Shown in pieces: positions 38,166 through 45,743 of a stretch of DNA of 64,000 nt (position 1 is its first letter; every line of letters begins with the position of its first letter). This stretch comes from Exiguobacterium sp. SL-9. Lineage in GTDB: Bacteria; Bacillota; Bacilli; Exiguobacteriales; Exiguobacteriaceae. Below the pieces are notes generated by a model. That model did no database searches and was not told the origin of the DNA. It saw nothing but the letters and a program-made list of their open reading frames with translations. Position numbers and translations under genes: made by a program. The stretch covers positions 496,001-560,000 of the forward strand of contig NZ_SJUO01000002.1 in NCBI RefSeq assembly GCF_004336985.1. Reading direction: 5' to 3'.

Positions 38166-38660
38166 ATGCGCCCCTACCATTCCGAAGAGAAATACCGCAT
38201 CACGAAACGGACGGTTGCGATCCTACCCTGTTTTGATACGTTGATGCAATCGCGAATCGTTCTTGAGGACGGCTCCGAGATTATGACGCCGCTCCGCCCC
38301 TATCAACTCTTGCAGCTTTCATGCCGCCAGTACAGCAGTTCGATCGAAGAACGCATCTTCGTCGCCAAACGCGTCGCCGGTGTCAAAGGCAAAGTGCCCG
38401 TCGTCATCGAACCGACGTCCGGACTCGTCTTCTTCCCGACGAAATCTCCGAAGCGCCCCGACTGCGAATGGTACGCCTGGTCTCACATTCGTGACATCTC
38501 GAGTGATCCGCTGGAGTCAAACGGCTTAGTCGTCACCCAAAACGGCCACCGGATTCAAACGAACGCGACCGCCTATGTCCTTCGCAATCAGCTGAAAGCG
38601 ACGGGTGAACTCGTCGCCCGGTTCCAACAATTGAACCAGAGCGCCTTGCTCGAATCCTGA
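38166..38660 (+). CDS. comK: ComK-family competence transcription factor
   Basis: A 164-residue protein. The core GKVPVVIEPTSGLVFFPTKS followed by PKRPDCEWYAWSHI aligns with the ComK segment around PPIMVDPSNQIFLFPTLSS and PQCGWISHVHV of B. subtilis, and LSCRQYSSSIEERI matches RSCRFFGSSYAGR. ComK binds A/T boxes as a tetramer to switch on DNA uptake genes. It is shorter than B. subtilis ComK (192) and lacks the C-terminal tail bound by MecA there. The start is uncertain: AAAGGA lies 12 bases before the ATG at 38166, and in-frame ATGs at 38115 and 38121 have no clear site. Confidence 0.78.
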   Translation: MRPYHSEEKYRITKRTVAILPCFDTLMQSRIVLEDGSEIMTPLRPYQLLQLSCRQYSSSIEERIFVAKRVAGVKGKVPVVIEPTSGLVFFPTKSPKRPDCEWYAWSHIRDISSDPLESNGLVVTQNGHRIQTNATAYVLRNQLKATGELVARFQQLNQSALLES

Positions 38661-38661
38661 C

Positions 38662-38691
38662 CCTTCCGTCGTGTTGACGGGAGGTTTTTTT
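38662..38691 (+). terminator. Terminator of comK
   Basis: CCTTCCGTC pairs with GACGGGAGG (with G-U) around GTGTT, followed by seven T. Confidence 0.72.
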
Positions 38692-38704
38692 CTGTCGGTT
38701 TCGC

Positions 38705-38731
38705 TTCACTTTTTGAAAAAGAGGTCGATAT
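38705..38731 (+). promoter_or_regulatory. SigD-type promoter of the FliK-like operon
   Basis: GTCGATAT (38724-38731) differs by one base from the SigD -10 GCCGATAT. A TTCA lies 15 bases upstream where TAAA is expected. The match is good at -10 and partial at -35. Start would be about 13 bases before the ATG at 38751. Confidence 0.5.
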
Positions 38732-38750
38732 ATTGGTCGAGGTGACAACT

Positions 38751-40415
38751 ATGCAAATCCAAGCCCCCTTGACCGCGGCCGTCGCGGTCACAGCCGGCAT
38801 TCAGACGAACCGGGTCTATAAGGCCGAACTCGTCAAACAGACCGGACCCGACTCCGGCATCGTCAAAATCAACGGCGAGCACGTCGAGGTCACGTTCGAG
38901 GGCGGGCTCCCGAAGACGAACCCGTTCCAACTGACGCTCGCTGAACAAGACGGAAAGCTCATCGGAACGATCGTCGTCAAACCTGAGCCAGAGACGCCGG
39001 ACATGCCGAGCGGCCAACCGGTAAAACTCGATACGAAAATCCAAGTCTTGCTCGCGTCGCTCCCACCCGAGGTCCGGAGCGCCGTCAGCCGTTTGCTCCA
39101 ATCCGGACGCCTGCCGATGAACGAGGACACGGTCCGGCTGCTCGAGACCGTCTTCAAAGGCGACATGCGCGACGCGGTCCTTTGGCTGAAGACGATCGAG
39201 GCACCGACGCTCCCGCGTGACGTCGCCCGCGACATCGCCGTCGCGTCATTAGATGAAGCGAGACAACTGATGACTCGTCCGGCGCCCGACGCCCCGTATC
39301 CGCAAAAAGAACGCTTCATCGAGCACGTCAACTTGTCACGTCCCGTCAGCGAGCGCATGACGCCGACACCGGAGACAGTCGATCGGCTCATCAATGAGTT
39401 GCCAGAGCCGCGCCCGACGCGAATCGAACCACGCGAGTCGTTACCGCCTGTCCTCGGACGACCAGTGCTCGTCAAGGAAGTGACGACGCATCTCGCGAAC
39501 GTGACGAACACGTTCCGAAACGAGCAAGTGACGGTGACGAAACAGCTCGGCCAAGTCGCCGCCCTCGTCGAGACGAATCCGCATCAAGCAAGACCCGCTC
39601 TCGAGACGGTATCGACCCGGCTGACGCAACTCATCCAAAAGACGGACGCCCTATTACATACGAGCGCGACTCAAGAGAAGGTGCTCGTCGCGATGACGGC
39701 GAAGCTCGACGTCGCCCTCGGGCTGCTGTCGACGAAACCGGCCGAGAGTGCCGCGCTCATCAAAGAAGTGCGCGCCAGCTTGAACGAGTTCCGCTACGTG
39801 CCGAACCACGTCCGACTTGAATATATACCGCATCAGGCGACGCGCGCCGGGGAACTATCGCGTGTCACGCCGTTCAAGGTCGACCCGAACCTATCGGGTC
39901 GCGTCATCCAAGAGACGGCCCAACGTGTCCAGGCGTCGACGTTGTCATTGAAACCCGACGCGGCGACACCCGAAGCGCAACGACTCGCCTCGTTCTTCCA
40001 AGTCCAACAGACATTGAACCGGCTCGACGGCGGGCAGCTCCAACAGCTCATCCTCGCCTTACCGGCAAAAGTCCAAGAAATCGACACCGGCATCCACGTC
40101 CATATCCAAAACCGTGAGGCCGGGGACGTCGTCGACTGGGAGAACAGCGTGCTCTATATCCGGCTCGAGACACCACGGCTCGGCGAAATTGGCGTCAAGC
40201 TCGAGGCGATCGACCGGAATCTCCGGCTCACGCTTGAACATGATGACCCGGTCGTCGAGACGCTCGCCAAACCGCTTCTCGGCAAGATCGAGACGACGCT
40301 CGAGGCGATTGGCTACCGGAGCGTGACGACCCAGTTCCGTCCACTGACGAAGACGGACAAACCAGAAATCGAGCGTCCGACGCTCGAGACGACCGGTTAT
40401 GATTTCCGCATCTAG
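38751..40415 (+). CDS. FliK-like (YlqG-like) protein
   Basis: A 554-residue protein. The N-terminal two-thirds is a low-complexity, Pro/Thr/Glu-rich and helical region with no recognised domain. The C-terminal segment (about 470-540) follows the FliK hook-length-control pattern: VLYIRLETPRLGEIGVKLEA, then LRLTLEHDDPVVETLAKPL and IETTLEAIGYRSVTTQF. FliK ends contact the FlhB C-domain to switch export specificity. The next gene encodes just such a domain. B. subtilis ylqG-ylqH is the same kind of pair. GAGGTGA selects the ATG at 38751. Confidence 0.72.
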   Translation: MQIQAPLTAAVAVTAGIQTNRVYKAELVKQTGPDSGIVKINGEHVEVTFEGGLPKTNPFQLTLAEQDGKLIGTIVVKPEPETPDMPSGQPVKLDTKIQVLLASLPPEVRSAVSRLLQSGRLPMNEDTVRLLETVFKGDMRDAVLWLKTIEAPTLPRDVARDIAVASLDEARQLMTRPAPDAPYPQKERFIEHVNLSRPVSERMTPTPETVDRLINELPEPRPTRIEPRESLPPVLGRPVLVKEVTTHLANVTNTFRNEQVTVTKQLGQVAALVETNPHQARPALETVSTRLTQLIQKTDALLHTSATQEKVLVAMTAKLDVALGLLSTKPAESAALIKEVRASLNEFRYVPNHVRLEYIPHQATRAGELSRVTPFKVDPNLSGRVIQETAQRVQASTLSLKPDAATPEAQRLASFFQVQQTLNRLDGGQLQQLILALPAKVQEIDTGIHVHIQNREAGDVVDWENSVLYIRLETPRLGEIGVKLEAIDRNLRLTLEHDDPVVETLAKPLLGKIETTLEAIGYRSVTTQFRPLTKTDKPEIERPTLETTGYDFRI

Positions 40416-40424
40416 GAGGCTGTT

Positions 40425-40715
40425 ATGTATCAACGTATGGATTTGACGAAACGCAAGACGGCCGCTGTCGTCCGCTATGACGAGACGATCGACCGGGCGC
40501 CGGTCATCGTCGCCCGCGGGACGGGCGCCGTCGCCGATAAGATTTTAGACGAGGCGAGATCACGCGGCGTCGCCATTGAGCATGACCACTCGCTCCTTGG
40601 CCACCTGCTCGACCTCGACCTCGGGGACGCAATCCCCCCTCAACTGTATGACGTCATGGCCGAAGTGCTATTACTGATCGAAGAACTCGACACTATCAAA
40701 GGAGATCCATCATGA
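40425..40715 (+). CDS. Stand-alone FlhB C-terminal domain (FlhX/YlqH-like)
   Basis: A 96-residue soluble protein. The sequence AAVVRYDETIDRAPVIVARG continues as the FlhB cytoplasmic domain does just after its NPTH cleavage site, and ends with GDAIPPQLYDVMAEVLLLIE. It therefore mimics the released half of FlhB without the membrane part. Such proteins (FlhX, YlqH) can partly replace FlhB-C in export gating. AGGAGG precedes the ATG, 9 bases after the FliK-like gene. Its end overlaps the fliS-like gene by 4 bases (ATGA). Confidence 0.85.
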   Translation: MYQRMDLTKRKTAAVVRYDETIDRAPVIVARGTGAVADKILDEARSRGVAIEHDHSLLGHLLDLDLGDAIPPQLYDVMAEVLLLIEELDTIKGDPS

Positions 40716-41092
40716 ACCCGAACCGACTATACGAAATGAGCCCGCAAGAACTGACCCAAGCGATGCTCCACGCACTCGTCTATCATTACGAGCAAGCCCG
40801 GACGGCAACGATCGCCGAACGCAACCGTCACTTGCGTCAAGCGCGCGAACTGCTCGCGAAGCTCCACCAAGGACTTCACGACGGTGGCGGCATCATCTCG
40901 GCTCAACTCGACGAGCTTTACCTCTATATGGCGAAATCAAGCCTCGAGGCGTTGATTGAACAAGATATGGACAAAATCGAGGAGCTCCATGGCCTCGCGA
41001 CCGAGCTCGACAAGACGTGGGGCGAAGCGATTGAGAACGCTCGTCTGAAACCCGTACCTGCAGGAGGAAACCGTTATGAAAATTACCAATAA
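40712..41092 (+). CDS. Second FliS-type flagellin chaperone
   Basis: A 126-residue helical protein. MNPNRLYEMSPQELTQAMLH and LDELYLYMAKSSLEALIEQD follow the FliS pattern (NPYAAYQ... LDSLYEYMWRRL in the main FliS at 45740), but sequence identity is low. FliS binds the disordered C-terminus of flagellin and keeps it unfolded for export. The gene overlaps the start of the downstream flagellin gene by 17 bases, which argues that it serves that flagellin. AAAGGAG precedes the ATG. Confidence 0.8.
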   Translation: MNPNRLYEMSPQELTQAMLHALVYHYEQARTATIAERNRHLRQARELLAKLHQGLHDGGGIISAQLDELYLYMAKSSLEALIEQDMDKIEELHGLATELDKTWGEAIENARLKPVPAGGNRYENYQ

Positions 41093-41900
41093 CGTGCAAG
41101 CACTGAAAGCCTACTCGTCGCTCACGGTCAATCAGGCGACGATGAAGAAGACAATGGACCGCCTCTCGAGCGGTATCCGCATCAACAAGGCGTCCGATGA
41201 CGCCGCCGGACTCGCCATCTCCGAGAAGATGCGCATCCGGCTCGACTCACTGTCGATGGCCGAACGAAATACGCTCGACGGCATCTCGCTCACGCAGACA
41301 CTCGAAGGCGGCATGAATGAGACACATTCACTCCTGCAACGGATGCGCGAGCTGTCGGTTCAAGCGTCTAACGGGACGTTGAGTGGTGATGACGCCAAAG
41401 CGATTCAAGACGAAATCACGGCGCTAACCGATGAAGTGACGCGGATCGCCGAGACGACCGAGTTCAACTCGAAGAAAATCATGAACGGCGACTTTATAGC
41501 CGGCAGTGAGACACTCTTCTTCCAACTCGGGGCCGGTAGCGGTGAAGGTGTCGTCTTGAACGTTGACGATATGCGCGCCGGCGCGCTCGGGATCGACGGG
41601 CTTGACGTGACGACGCAAGGTGGCGCCAATGACGCCATCGCCAAGTTTGACGCCGCCATCCAAAAAGTGTCGCTCGAACGCTCGAAGCTCGGTGCCATCC
41701 AAAACCGATTGGAAGCGAATGTGAGCGTCGTGACGATCGGTTCTGAGAACTTGACGGCGTCCGAGTCACGTATCCGCGACGCCGACATGGCGCGCGAGAT
41801 GATGGACTTTGCCCGCCTCAACATCTTGAACCAGTCCGGCATGGCGATGATTGCCCAATCGAACGCATTGCCGCAAGGCGTGCTACAATTATTGAACTAA
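41076..41900 (+). CDS. Divergent flagellin, separate from the hag array
   Basis: A 274-residue flagellin. The N-terminal D0/D1 helix contains MDRLSSGIRINKASDDAAGL and the C-terminal helix SRIRDADMAREMMDFARLNI; the end is LPQGVLQLLN. The centre (about residues 140-190) is short, with no D2/D3 expansion. It differs from the four array flagellins along its whole length, for example starting MKITNNVQALKAY instead of [26 protein letters not shown] lies inside the fliS-like gene end. Probably a minor filament subunit or a product of a special condition. Confidence 0.92.
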   Translation: MKITNNVQALKAYSSLTVNQATMKKTMDRLSSGIRINKASDDAAGLAISEKMRIRLDSLSMAERNTLDGISLTQTLEGGMNETHSLLQRMRELSVQASNGTLSGDDAKAIQDEITALTDEVTRIAETTEFNSKKIMNGDFIAGSETLFFQLGAGSGEGVVLNVDDMRAGALGIDGLDVTTQGGANDAIAKFDAAIQKVSLERSKLGAIQNRLEANVSVVTIGSENLTASESRIRDADMAREMMDFARLNILNQSGMAMIAQSNALPQGVLQLLN

Positions 41901-41921
41901 CTTAAGGAAGGACGGATCCCT

Positions 41922-42365
41922 ATGGACATTCGTCGCATCATGGAAACGCAGTCGCTTCACGGCACGGGGAAGGCGAAACGCCCTGACGCCGAGGCAGGCG
42001 TCTCGTTCCAAAACGTCATCGGTCAAAAGCGTGAGGACCGCGAGCATGAGCGCTTCCAACGCCAAATCGCGGCCATCCACGAAAAAGGCGAACTCCTCGC
42101 CGAGAGCCAGACCGTCGAGTCGCTCGCCGAATATAAGCAGCTCATTAAAGACTTTATGAAAGACGCCGTCGACGCGGCGCTCCGCCTTGAAGATAAACGC
42201 GGCTTCAACCGCCGCGGTCGCGCTAAGATTTATAAGATTGTCGAACAGGTCGACCAAAAGCTGCTCGCACTGACGGACCAGGTCATCTCGGGTGAGGCGT
42301 CACGCTTGTCGCTCCTCGACCAAGTCGGTGAGATTCGCGGCCTGCTCGTCAACGTATACGTGTGA
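41922..42365 (+). CDS. YaaR-family protein (DUF327)
   Basis: A 147-residue soluble helical protein. AEYKQLIKDFMKDAVDAALR and RRGRAKIYKIVEQVDQKLLAL with LLDQVGEIRGLLVNVYV are family features of DUF327, whose function is unknown. It follows the flagellin gene by 21 bases with AAGGAAGG before the ATG, so it belongs to the same transcript. A role in flagellar protein handling is inference from position only. Confidence 0.82.
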   Translation: MDIRRIMETQSLHGTGKAKRPDAEAGVSFQNVIGQKREDREHERFQRQIAAIHEKGELLAESQTVESLAEYKQLIKDFMKDAVDAALRLEDKRGFNRRGRAKIYKIVEQVDQKLLALTDQVISGEASRLSLLDQVGEIRGLLVNVYV

Positions 42366-42374
42366 GGTGAATTC

Positions 42375-43040
42375 ATGGCAGAACATATCTTTTCAAAAAA
42401 AGTGAAATGTCCGTATTGTTTGAAACAGAGCGAGACGCCACGCGTCCTGTCGCGCCACATCCGGCCGCAGGAAGTCGCGAAGGACGGATATACGACGTAT
42501 GATGGCGCTAACCCGTACTTTTATGAGCCGACGGTCTGCGCCCACTGTCACCTCGTTTTCCACGACTCGTTCGATAAGGTGCGGAAGACGCATCGCGAGG
42601 CGCTCGAGACGGAGTACTTCGACCGGGTCAATGCCGATGTGCTCACCGGCGACCGGTCGGCCGAACACGTCATCCGTCTCTATAAGTTCGCCGTCGTGAC
42701 GGCCCAATTGAGCGGACAGAAGCCATCCGTCGTCGCCATGCTCGGCATGCGACTCGTCTGGATGTACCGTTTGACGGGGAATGAGGCGTCCGAGAAAGAA
42801 TGGATGAAGCGGACGCTCGACAAGTACAACGAGGTGCAGGAGGTGTACACGGACCAGGTCCGGACCGGTCTTCCTTACGACCAGCTCATGCTCCGGATCG
42901 CTGACTTGTCTGCCGCGCTCGGTCTGTACGAGGATGCGCGGCGTTGGTACGGCATCCTGCTCGGCAGTAAGGAAGTGTCGGAGCGGATTCGCACCCAGGC
43001 CCGGTCACATTGGGAAGATTTTCGGACGGAACACGCTTAA
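42375..43040 (+). CDS. DUF2225 protein with zinc-ribbon cysteine pairs
   Basis: A 221-residue protein. Two CxxC pairs, KVKCPYCLKQSE near residue 14 and VCAHCHLVFHD near 57, probably bind one zinc. The rest is helical and resembles TPR-like repeats, for example YEDARRWYGILLGS. The DUF2225 family is widespread in Firmicutes without known function. GAGGTGA precedes the ATG, 9 bases after YaaR. It closes the operon before a strong terminator. Confidence 0.85.
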   Translation: MAEHIFSKKVKCPYCLKQSETPRVLSRHIRPQEVAKDGYTTYDGANPYFYEPTVCAHCHLVFHDSFDKVRKTHREALETEYFDRVNADVLTGDRSAEHVIRLYKFAVVTAQLSGQKPSVVAMLGMRLVWMYRLTGNEASEKEWMKRTLDKYNEVQEVYTDQVRTGLPYDQLMLRIADLSAALGLYEDARRWYGILLGSKEVSERIRTQARSHWEDFRTEHA

Positions 43041-43067
43041 AAGGGAGAGCCGCGGCTCTCCCTTTTC
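43039..43067 (+). terminator. Terminator of the FliK-like operon
   Basis: AAAAGGGAGAGCC pairs with GGCTCTCCCTTTT with almost no loop (GC), followed by CG. Both strands have A/T runs, so it may also work in reverse. Confidence 0.8.
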
Positions 43068-43073
43068 GTATAC

Positions 43074-43238
43074 AAAAAACCGCGCTCATCCACTCACGGA
43101 CAAACGCGGTCGGTTCTCTTAACGGATGAACCCCCAAACCGAAAGGAGATATACGCGACATGACTCGCATCAAAACCTAAACAGGGCACCCAAGAACCGA
43201 CCACGCGGTGGCGTCTTGCACGGTTCATTCTCATTATA
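43074..43238 (-). ncRNA. Candidate structured small RNA, class not recognised
   Basis: On the minus strand a perfect TATAAT (43238-43233) is followed by about 150 bases that fold strongly and end in an intrinsic terminator (ACCGCG paired with CGCGGT, then TTTTTT, 43110-43074). A long-range helix pairs GGTCGGTTC (43203-43195) with GAACCGACC (43116-43108), flanked by CGCG on both sides. An internal hairpin (ATGCGA with TCGCGT) lies near 43165-43148. The -35 element is weak. No gene follows on this strand, so it would be a free RNA. It does not match any riboswitch, 6S, SRP, tmRNA or RNase P pattern I know. The plus strand carries only a six-codon open frame at 43161-43181 behind AAAGGAG. Confidence 0.42.
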
Positions 43239-43320
43239 ATCCGGTTTTCGCTATTTTACTATTATTTTTATCGCGTCGAGATTAGGGTATTCTAGTGATG
43301 AATCCAAAGGAGGTCATTCC

Positions 43321-43821
43321 ATGTTTGAAGCCCGCTATATCGAAACAGTACGCTCGATTTTCCAAGAACAGAAACAGCTCGCCGAGGACGCGTTGAACCA
43401 AGTGAACGACGAGGACATGCATCGCGTGCTCGCGAAAGACACGCTCTCACTTGCGGTCATTGTGCAGCACATCTCGAACAATATGAAGTCCCGCTGGACC
43501 GACTTTTTGACGACAGACGGCGAGAAGCCGGACCGGAACCGCGACGCCGAGTTCGAGGACCAACAACAGTCTCGCGCCGAATTGATGGCGACGTGGGACG
43601 AACGTTGGCAACTGTTGGACGACGTACTCTCGAGCCTCACACCGGAAGACCTCGGGAAGTCCGTCTTCATCCGCGGCGAAGAGAAGACCGTCATCTGGGC
43701 GATCGAGAAGCAGGTGTCGCACTATAGCTATCACGTCGGGCAGATCGTCTATCTCGCGAAAGTATTCGCCGGCGAGAACTGGAACGTGTTGACGATTCCG
43801 TTGCCGCATCAACGACAATAA
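43321..43821 (+). CDS. DinB-like protein (DUF1572)
   Basis: A 166-residue four-helix bundle protein of the DinB/YfiT superfamily. Candidate metal ligands are the histidine in IVQHISNNM near residue 50 and the two in VSHYSYHVGQI near 137. DUF1572 members are probably metal-dependent hydrolases or thiol-transfer enzymes; the substrate is unknown. AAAGGAGG precedes the ATG. A TATTCT -10 lies upstream with no good -35. Confidence 0.8.
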   Translation: MFEARYIETVRSIFQEQKQLAEDALNQVNDEDMHRVLAKDTLSLAVIVQHISNNMKSRWTDFLTTDGEKPDRNRDAEFEDQQQSRAELMATWDERWQLLDDVLSSLTPEDLGKSVFIRGEEKTVIWAIEKQVSHYSYHVGQIVYLAKVFAGENWNVLTIPLPHQRQ

Positions 43822-43857
43822 GAGAACGCGCATCGCGAAGATGCGCGTTCTCTTATT
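43818..43857. terminator. Bidirectional terminator
   Basis: AATAAGAGAACGCGCATC pairs with GATGCGCGTTCTCTTATT around GCGAA. It serves the DinB-like gene and the convergent lipoprotein gene, whose stop lies inside it. Confidence 0.9.
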
Positions 43858-44482
43858 TGGTGACGTCGATCGTATATTCGTAGCGGGATTCCCCGATCGA
43901 CTCATAGTTCGCGTCCGACGGTCCGTCGAAGACGACTTTCACGTCCGCTAAGTCTTCTGGCATCGCTTTGACGAAGAAGAGCACGTTCCCTTCCTTCTTC
44001 ACTTTCCCGAGGAACTCACCGCCGACATCATCCGAGAACCACAAGTCAGCCGACACTTGTTCGCCCGTGTTCGTCACGAGTGTCGCTTGGTTCGGGTGGA
44101 AACTGATGGTGTCGTCAATCGTGTTTTCGACGATGACATTCATCGCGACGACTGTCACTTCTTCTTGTCCGTCAAACGAATCTCGGTACGCCTCGTTGAC
44201 AGTGAGTCGGGATGTCTGCACTTTATCGATGGCAAAGTTAATGGAGCCAATCGTCTCTTTAATGTCGAGCGCCTTATTCTTCATGAAGATTTTGTTTGAA
44301 CCAAGTTCACTCTCCTGTACTTCTGCTTCTTCTGTTGTGTCTGTTGCCGTTTCTTCCGTCGTCTCTGTTTCGACGACTTCCTCCGTATCATTTGCCGTCG
44401 TCTTCAGTTCATCGGCCTCCCCGCATCCTACAAGAAGTGTTAAAGGTAAAGCGAGGATTAATCCATATCGTTTCATGTTCAT
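43853..44482 (-). CDS. Lipoprotein with DUF4352-like domain
   Basis: A 209-residue lipoprotein with lipobox LLVGC. A Thr/Glu-rich linker (about residues 25-65) precedes an immunoglobulin-like domain of the DUF4352 type, with EEVTVVAMNVIVENTIDD and FHPNQATLVTNTGEQV. Such domains are common in surface lipoproteins of Firmicutes without a known enzyme role. AAGGAG with a 9-base spacer selects the ATG at 44482. Confidence 0.8.
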   Translation of the reverse strand: MNMKRYGLILALPLTLLVGCGEADELKTTANDTEEVVETETTEETATDTTEEAEVQESELGSNKIFMKNKALDIKETIGSINFAIDKVQTSRLTVNEAYRDSFDGQEEVTVVAMNVIVENTIDDTISFHPNQATLVTNTGEQVSADLWFSDDVGGEFLGKVKKEGNVLFFVKAMPEDLADVKVVFDGPSDANYESIGESRYEYTIDVTK

Positions 44483-44514
44483 CTTAGTTCTCTCCTTTTC
44501 CGTGTGAGTGGTGG

Positions 44515-44543
44515 TTGATAAGATGAGCATACTGGATTGTCTA
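44515..44543 (-). promoter_or_regulatory. Candidate promoter of the lipoprotein gene
   Basis: TAGACA (44543-44538) and TATCAA (44520-44515) are 17 bases apart, 32 bases before the ATG. Confidence 0.42.
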
Positions 44544-44589
44544 CCCTGACCGGTGTAAGAAAACGTATAGGGTCACCACCCTGAATAAA

Positions 44590-44622
44590 TAAAAGTCAAG
44601 GTCCGTGATTGGACCTTGACTT
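44590..44622 (-). terminator. Terminator of the small acidic protein gene
   Basis: On the minus strand AAGTCAAGGTCC pairs with GGACCTTGACTT around AATCAC, followed by TTATTTATT. Confidence 0.88.
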
Positions 44623-44630
44623 CACATGTT

Positions 44631-44816
44631 TTATCCTCTTGATTTGAGCTCTTCTTCTTCATACGGATCGGGACCGTCTTCGATTGGCGCATCGTCTTCG
44701 ATGTACGCTTCAAGTTTCGGGTCACGTTCCACATACTCATCGTACGCCCCTTCTGGACCGTAGATGAAGTAACGACGATCTTTCGATGACTTAGGCTTTA
44801 CCTTTTTCTCACTCAT
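44631..44816 (-). CDS. Small acidic protein, unknown
   Basis: Not recognised. 61 residues with a lysine-rich N-terminus (MSEKKVKPKSSKDRRYFIYG) and a very acidic C-terminus (EDDAPIEDGPDPYEEEELK). No membrane segment. It is probably unstructured in part. GGGGAGG with an 8-base spacer selects the ATG at 44816. Own terminator, so monocistronic. Confidence 0.65.
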   Translation of the reverse strand: MSEKKVKPKSSKDRRYFIYGPEGAYDEYVERDPKLEAYIEDDAPIEDGPDPYEEEELKSRG

Positions 44817-44976
44817 CTCGTTTCCCTCCCCTTTCCAGAACAGAAGCAACGGTTACAGTGGTATTTACCCGATTTTATACGAAAACAGGCGTCTTTGCAT
44901 CCTTACATCCCTATTGAAACTTTTTCCAAATCAAATCGTATACAAAGGCAACAGATGAATGAGGGGGACGAGATAG

Positions 44977-45354
44977 ATGAGTTTATTGAAAACAGGATTG
45001 GTTCGTGGCGTGAAGTGGTCCATGTTATTTGGGTTGCTTGCGATGTATCAATGGTGGAGCGGAAATATGGAAGGTGTACATAATATGCTCGTTTATGGTG
45101 GGATGGCATTCTTCCTCGGTTTGACGAGTATCATCTATGATGTGAGACAGTGGTCGTTCCCGAAACAGATTTTGATTCATTGGGTCACGATGCATGTGAC
45201 AATTCTTCCGCTCGTCATATTGAGCGGTTTTCTTCCGGTGACGTCACTTCAAGATGCCCTGTCAGTTTACTTAAAGTTTAATGTGAGTGGACTGATCCTG
45301 TTCAGCTCATCCTATGTAATACAAAAGGTACGACGGCAAGCTAAAACTTTATGA
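44977..45354 (+). CDS. DUF3021-like membrane protein
   Basis: A 125-residue protein with four hydrophobic segments and the pattern QILIHWVTMHVTILPLVILS typical of DUF3021. These proteins often sit beside LytTR regulators; none is adjacent here. Function unknown. GAGGGGGACGAG precedes the ATG. The gene is noticeably richer in A/T than its neighbours. Confidence 0.68.
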   Translation: MSLLKTGLVRGVKWSMLFGLLAMYQWWSGNMEGVHNMLVYGGMAFFLGLTSIIYDVRQWSFPKQILIHWVTMHVTILPLVILSGFLPVTSLQDALSVYLKFNVSGLILFSSSYVIQKVRRQAKTL

Positions 45355-45358
45355 ACGA

Positions 45359-45391
45359 CAACAGCTCGAAGGCGCGCCTTCGAGCTGTTTT
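45359..45391. terminator. Bidirectional terminator between the DUF3021 gene and fliT
   Basis: ACAGCTCGAAGGC pairs with GCCTTCGAGCTGT around GC, followed by TTTAT. Confidence 0.88.
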
Positions 45392-45743
45392 ATGTCTGTT
45401 GATCGAACAATCCTGAAAAGTTCGAGTCGACATCTTCATATGGATCGACGTAAGACTTGACCGTCTTCCGTTCTTGACGTGCCGTCCCGAGCGTCATGCC
45501 GAGCCGTTGATGCTCGGCCTCGATTAAGCGGGCAATCTGTTGGCTGTCGTCGACGAGCTGACGAATTACCGTCTGGTCAGCGTCCTTCAAGTCCGGACCG
45601 TGCGCCGCGAGCAATTGCTCACGGTCGTCAAGCAGATCATGGATTTGGTCCATCCATGTGTCATACGTCGGCTCTTCCGGCACTTGCGCCAACAGGTCTT
45701 TTAATCGCTGTGTTTTAAAGATAATCTCATCGATAGGTCTCAT
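45390..45743 (-). CDS. fliT: FliT-like flagellar chaperone
   Basis: A 117-residue, largely helical protein. MRPIDEIIFKTQRLKDLLAQ, WMDQIHDLLDDREQLLAAHG and IARLIEAEHQRLGMTL follow the FliT pattern; FliT binds the cap protein FliD before export. The start overlaps the fliS stop as ATGA. The open frame to 45863 lies within fliS and is not real. Last gene of flaG-fliD-fliS-fliT. Confidence 0.82.
   Translation of the reverse strand: MRPIDEIIFKTQRLKDLLAQVPEEPTYDTWMDQIHDLLDDREQLLAAHGPDLKDADQTVIRQLVDDSQQIARLIEAEHQRLGMTLGTARQERKTVKSYVDPYEDVDSNFSGLFDQQT

Noticed and set aside
43074-43238. T-box or other riboswitch
   Set aside because: No T-box sequence (AGGGTGGNACCGCG), S-box, purine, lysine, FMN, glycine or GEMM core is seen, and no gene lies downstream on that strand. 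Kept only as an unclassified RNA candidate.
44850-44900. SigB-type promoter (GGGTAA with GTTTTC) before the small acidic gene
   Set aside because: The elements are only 10 bases apart, too close for the consensus spacing.
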